Assembly (NCBI GenBank): GCA_903838675.1
Contig: CAILZI010000164.1
Location: forward strand, 1 to 43,827
Direction of reading: 5' to 3'
DNA: 43,827 nucleotides
DNA from: an uncultured Verrucomicrobiota bacterium
Lineage (GTDB): Bacteria; Verrucomicrobiota; Verrucomicrobiia; Verrucomicrobiales; Verrucomicrobiaceae
Part shown: positions 40,905 through 43,827 of the stretch, piece by piece
Layout: every line of letters begins with the position of its first letter
Numbering within the stretch: position 1 is the stretch's first letter
Notes under the pieces: generated by a model
Seen by the model: only the letters and a program-made list of their open reading frames with translations
The model's database searches: none
What the model was told of the DNA's origin: nothing
Translations under genes and position numbers: made by a program

Positions 40905-41912
40905 TCATGATTTCTTGAGAGAATAGCGCCCCGTTTTCTTGCCGCCGATCTTCTCTACCATGCCAGCCTTCAGCAATGGGCGTAGTAGATCCATGGCTCC
41001 CTGTCTTGAAACGCCGAGTGCCTCCCACAACGCCGCTGGTGTCATGCTGCCGTGGTCGGACAGCAGCTTCAACAACTGCTCTTGTCGAGGTCGCAACACC
41101 ACCTTTTCGGGTGATTGACGGCTAAAGGTTTGCACACGCAGCCAGGTGCGCTCCAGCGTCTGGTGCAGACCTATGGCACTGTACTCCAACCAGCCGGACA
41201 CGTCCTCTCCGGCCAGCCTCACCTTATCTAGGGCGCGGTAGTAGCCCGGGCGGTCTTCCCAGTAATATTCGTCCACGCTGAAAATGTGATGGCTGTCGAA
41301 ACCGCGCCGATACAGCTCCCACAATCCCAGCGCACGGCCCGTTCTTCCGTTGCCATCTGCAAATGGATGGATGTGCTCAAACTGATAATGCAGGATGGCG
41401 GAGCTGAGCACCGGAGACAGCTCAGTGGCCTTGGTGTTCCACCATTCGAGCAGTTCAAACATCAGTGCGGAAACATCCGCCGCCGGGGGAGGAACATGAC
41501 GGCCCACACGAACAGCGATGGTGCGGTAGCGGCCCGCCTCGCCTTGATCCATGACGGTGTCGGCGAGCAGCCGATGCAGCTCAAAGATGTCCTCATGCCG
41601 GATTTTCTTCTTTCGGGCATTTTTTTCAACATAGCGCAGCCCCGCGAAGTAATTCAGCACCTCGCGGCTGGAACGCCGGTCCGCGGCTGTCAGCTCCCGC
41701 CCTTCCTCCAACGCACGCACCTGCTCCAAGGTCAGCGGATTGCCTTCGATGGCCGTGGAGGCATGGCCGTTGCGCGTGCGCGTATCCTTCTGCAACGCTG
41801 GAATCCACGACAAAGCCACCGCCGCCCCCTGGATGCGCTCCCGCAGCATGGCGATGCCCTCCACCAAAGAAAGCAGGCGGTTGCTGATGGTGAACTGCGG
41901 TTCGTAGGCCAT
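40905..41912 (-). CDS. Fic family protein with inhibitory motif and winged-helix tail
   Basis: A 335-residue protein. N-terminal inhibitory helix with the (S/T)xxxE(G/N) motif at 52-57 (STAIEG), so a class II, self-inhibited Fic. Catalytic motif HPFADGNGRTGR at 182-193 is intact (His182). The C-terminal part (about 270-335; LLKLLSDHGSMTPAALWEALGVSRQGAMDLLRPLLKAGMVEKIGG) is a winged helix-turn-helix. Such Fic proteins transfer AMP (or another nucleotide part) onto Ser, Thr or Tyr of targets and may self-regulate. The gene upstream on the same strand is a small unknown protein, 32 bases away. Confidence 0.92.
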   Translation of the reverse strand: MAYEPQFTISNRLLSLVEGIAMLRERIQGAAVALSWIPALQKDTRTRNGHASTAIEGNPLTLEQVRALEEGRELTAADRRSSREVLNYFAGLRYVEKNARKKKIRHEDIFELHRLLADTVMDQGEAGRYRTIAVRVGRHVPPPAADVSALMFELLEWWNTKATELSPVLSSAILHYQFEHIHPFADGNGRTGRALGLWELYRRGFDSHHIFSVDEYYWEDRPGYYRALDKVRLAGEDVSGWLEYSAIGLHQTLERTWLRVQTFSRQSPEKVVLRPRQEQLLKLLSDHGSMTPAALWEALGVSRQGAMDLLRPLLKAGMVEKIGGKKTGRYSLKKS

Positions 41913-41950
41913 GCAGATAAGTCAAGCATGAGTCAAGTTGTGAGTCAAGC
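41913..41950 (-). repeat. Three short direct repeats (CTTGACT-type) before the Fic gene
   Basis: On the minus strand the gap between the small gene and Fic reads GCTTGACTCA, ACTTGACTCA and GCTTGACTTA within about 30 bases, ending just before the Fic ATG. TTGACT also resembles a -35 element and TTATCT could act as -10 close to the start. It may be an operator for the Fic pair or chance reiteration of a short motif. Confidence 0.4.
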
Positions 41951-42181
41951 AGGACCGAATGCGCGATCCTCACGCACTTCCGCAAGGTACGCATGGGCAA
42001 CCTCCGCCGAAAGGCCCTGACCTGAGTCAAAGAGTTGTTGGAGCAAAGCCACGGGGTCCGGCCTGACTGCGGATATCTCGGTTTTCGTAGCTGCCAACGC
42101 CACCTCATGCATCCCCAACGGCTTCTCAGCTTCTGAGAGCAACTGGATCGAAGGCGGAGTGTCTTCAAAGGGCGTTCGCAT
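41945..42181 (-). CDS. Small protein upstream of Fic, function unknown
   Basis: A 78-residue protein starting MRTPFEDTPPSIQLLSEAEKPLG, with an Ala/Asp-rich helical middle (VALLQQLFDSGQGLSAEVAHAYLAEV) and ending REDRAFGPA. No signal peptide. It has the size and position of an antitoxin or partner of a Fic toxin, but I do not recognise a Phd, RHH or other antitoxin fold, and this Fic already carries its own inhibitory motif. Same strand as Fic; its start faces the AT-rich gene at 42282. Confidence 0.55.
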   Translation of the reverse strand: MRTPFEDTPPSIQLLSEAEKPLGMHEVALAATKTEISAVRPDPVALLQQLFDSGQGLSAEVAHAYLAEVREDRAFGPA

Positions 42182-42281
42182 ATCGAGATAGTATCAAATT
42201 CGATTTGTTACAACCACCTGAAATTCCGAAGCCGAATCAGTGTTTGGAGGAAAAGCCCATGCCACTGCTATGTTGCCCAGC

Positions 42282-43184
42282 ATGAGGAACAATCATGTAG
42301 AGCTGTTGGTTGAACCAACAGACTTGAAAAGCAACATCTCCCTGTTTCGATACATGCAACTGAGCACGCTGTTGCTCCTTCTTGAGGGCAGAGCGTTTTT
42401 CCCATCGGTAGCTAATTTGAACAAGGGCGATCCTTTTGAAGGAAATTTGTTTTGTGAACCAGCGTGGTTAATCAATCGATTTGTTCAACCGATGGCAGAT
42501 GAGGATCTCCAACATTGGCTGATCGGGAAGTCTAAAAAATGGGAAAAGGAACGTCTCGAGTCACAGGCAACGGACTCAAGTTTCAGATCTCAAATCATGG
42601 CTAACATTTATACCCGCGAGCTCAGAGAACGCAGAGCAGCGTGGTGTTGGTTTCAGTCTGATTTGGAATCCGCCGGCATGTGGTCCATTTATGGGCATAA
42701 AGGAATTGCAGTTCGAACCAGCCTAGAAAAACTTCAATCAGCGTTGCCAGACAGCCGTTCATTTCAAATAGCACGGATGCGTTACGTTGATCGTCGCCCG
42801 TGTGCCGAAAAGGCGTTTGATGCTGAAGGGAAAGACAGCCAACTCATCCTTAAACTGCATCTATTAAAAGCTGTCGAATATGAGCATGAACACGAATTCA
42901 GGGTAGTAACTGAATGCCCAGAGAAGAGCGGCGGTGTTCTAGTCGAAAACCTAGATTGGAAGGCTCTTATAGAAGAGATCATCATCTCACCACTTTTACC
43001 TCCACAAGAGGTCAGCACGATTCAGACAATGCTCAATAAAACTTGGGAGGCAGAAATCAGTAAGCCTTCCAGGCTCCTGCCAGATTCAAGCATGGACACT
43101 AACGGCGACTTTGTTGAGGCTATCCGGAACGACAACGGCGGACACTATGAGCAGGGCCTTCCTGCTCACATTGCAAAGCTCTAG
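42282..43184 (+). CDS. DUF2971-like protein on AT-rich DNA
   Basis: 300 residues from ATG 42282; ATG 42270 adds four residues and neither has a good ribosome binding site. Segments: ISLFRYMQLSTLLLLLEGRAFFPSVANLNKGDPFEGN, RRAAWCWFQSDLESAGMWSIYGHKGIAVRTSLEKL and LLKAVEYEHEHEFRVVTECPE, which match the DUF2971 layout (start near LFRYM, DPFE, GMWxxYG, HExEFR). DUF2971 proteins are found in toxin and phage-defence islands but have no settled activity. Base composition and codon use (AAA, GAA, TTT) differ from the GC-rich neighbours, pointing to horizontal acquisition. Confidence 0.78.
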   Translation: MRNNHVELLVEPTDLKSNISLFRYMQLSTLLLLLEGRAFFPSVANLNKGDPFEGNLFCEPAWLINRFVQPMADEDLQHWLIGKSKKWEKERLESQATDSSFRSQIMANIYTRELRERRAAWCWFQSDLESAGMWSIYGHKGIAVRTSLEKLQSALPDSRSFQIARMRYVDRRPCAEKAFDAEGKDSQLILKLHLLKAVEYEHEHEFRVVTECPEKSGGVLVENLDWKALIEEIIISPLLPPQEVSTIQTMLNKTWEAEISKPSRLLPDSSMDTNGDFVEAIRNDNGGHYEQGLPAHIAKL

Positions 43185-43191
43185 TCGGTTC

Positions 43192-43827
43192 TTACACCTT
43201 CGCCAAAATCGCATTAAACGTCGCACTTGGCCTCAGCGCCGCATCGGCCTTCGCGAGGTCAGGCTTGTAGTAGCCACCGACTTCCACAGGGTTGCCCTGC
43301 ACGGCGAGGAGTTCGGCGACGATCTTGGTTTCGTTGGCGGTGAGCTCTTCGGCGATGGGCTTGAAGTGGGCCTGCAGTTCGGCGTCGGCGGTCTGGGCGG
43401 CCAGGGCCTGCGCCCAGTAGAGGGCGAGGTAGAAGTGGCTGCCGCGGTTGTCGATGGTGCCGAGTTTGCGGCCGGGGCTGCGGTCGTTTTCGAGGAACTT
43501 GCCGGTGGCGGCGTCGAGGGCGTCTGCCAGCACCTTCGCCTTGGGCAGGCTGAAGTTTTCGGCGATGTGCTCGAAGCTCGGGGCGAGTGCGAAGAATTCG
43601 CCGAGGCTGTCCCAGCGGAGGTAGTTTTCTTCGAGGAACTGCTGCACGTGCTTCGGCGCGGAGCCGCCGGCGCCGGTTTCAAACAGGCCGCCACCGTTCA
43701 TGAGGGGGACGATGGAGAGCATCTTGGCGCTGGTGCCGACTTCAAGGATCGGGAAGAGGTCGGTGTTGTAGTCGCGCAGCACGTTGCCGGTGACGGAGAT
43801 GGTGTCTTCACCTTTGACGATGCGCTC
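43192..43827 (-). CDS. icd: NADP-dependent isocitrate dehydrogenase, monomeric type (C-terminal part)
   Basis: The first 211 residues available (the start lies beyond 43827) read ERIVKGEDTISVTGNVLRDYNTDLFPILEVGTSAKMLSIVPLM, then GGLFETGAGGSAPKHVQQFLEENYLRWDSLGEFFAL, the very well conserved segment of monomeric (about 740-residue) NADP-isocitrate dehydrogenases, ending near the family C-terminus. It oxidatively decarboxylates isocitrate to 2-oxoglutarate in the cytoplasm (TCA cycle). Housekeeping gene; it ends convergently 7 bases from the DUF2971-like gene, marking the edge of the acquired segment. Confidence 0.95.
   Translation of the reverse strand, partial: ERIVKGEDTISVTGNVLRDYNTDLFPILEVGTSAKMLSIVPLMNGGGLFETGAGGSAPKHVQQFLEENYLRWDSLGEFFALAPSFEHIAENFSLPKAKVLADALDAATGKFLENDRSPGRKLGTIDNRGSHFYLALYWAQALAAQTADAELQAHFKPIAEELTANETKIVAELLAVQGNPVEVGGYYKPDLAKADAALRPSATFNAILAKV

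Noticed and set aside
41913..41950. Short direct repeats as a CRISPR array
   Set aside because: Units are about 10 bases without uniform spacers, and no cas genes are near.

Overview
The window is high-GC DNA from a free-living heterotroph, most likely a Verrucomicrobiota bacterium (Prosthecobacter/Verrucomicrobium-like); this is an inference from gene content. The pointers are six secreted formylglycine-type sulfatases, 3-keto-disaccharide-hydrolase/LamG-like and GH99-like secreted proteins, PQQ-propeller and EF-hand exoproteins, an ECF sigma factor paired with a Ser/Thr kinase, Sel1, WD40 and CFI-box proteins, and a monomeric NADP-dependent isocitrate dehydrogenase. No rRNA, tRNA, CRISPR array, transposase or prophage was recognised.

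Layout. 1-2.0 kb: the tail of an unknown gene, a Sel1-repeat gene split by one extra G, and a small membrane protein. 2.0-6.6 kb: a plus-strand run of secreted enzymes (unknown protein, GH99-like glycosidase, esterase, FAD amine oxidase) closed by a long inverted repeat. 6.8-11.1 kb: a 3-keto-disaccharide-hydrolase-like protein (-), an SDR, a beta-helix protein, a second inverted repeat, and a DEAD-box helicase (-). 11.2-18.1 kb: an esterase and four sulfatases with a small orphan gene among them. 18.2-25.3 kb: a 'cell-biology' block with a zinc-ribbon/WD40 protein, a CFI-box protein, four very small secreted proteins (the first two a tandem duplicate ending in Gly), a strong terminator, then a sigma factor and kinase/TPR pair. 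25.4-34.7 kb: two more sulfatases (one with EF-hands), a LamG-like protein, a peptidyl-hydroxyglycine amidating-lyase (PAL) homologue, an EF-hand protein, a sialidase-like protein, a sialate O-acetylesterase-like protein, and a PQQ-propeller with embedded EF-hands. 34.7-39.2 kb: a minus-strand operon (ceramidase-like, galactonate-dehydratase-like enolase, DUF1444-like, MFS transporter). 39.3-43.8 kb: a GH32/43-like propeller, a Fic protein with a small upstream gene, an AT-rich DUF2971-like gene, and the C-terminal part of isocitrate dehydrogenase.

How it fits together. Most of the window looks like a catabolic island for sulfated, acetylated, possibly sialic-acid-containing glycans. Secreted sulfatases and esterases would remove blocking groups, glycosidase-like proteins cut the chain, and a sugar-acid transporter plus dehydratase handle monomers. 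No sulfatase-activating enzyme is present, so it must be encoded elsewhere. The most unusual signals are: the PAL homologue with all expected zinc and catalytic residues, in the same region as duplicated secreted mini-peptides with a conserved C-terminal Gly; a family of nested palindromes in intergenic gaps; a sulfatase with an off-consensus maturation motif; and a sulfatase whose Lys-rich tail now lies behind two stop codons.
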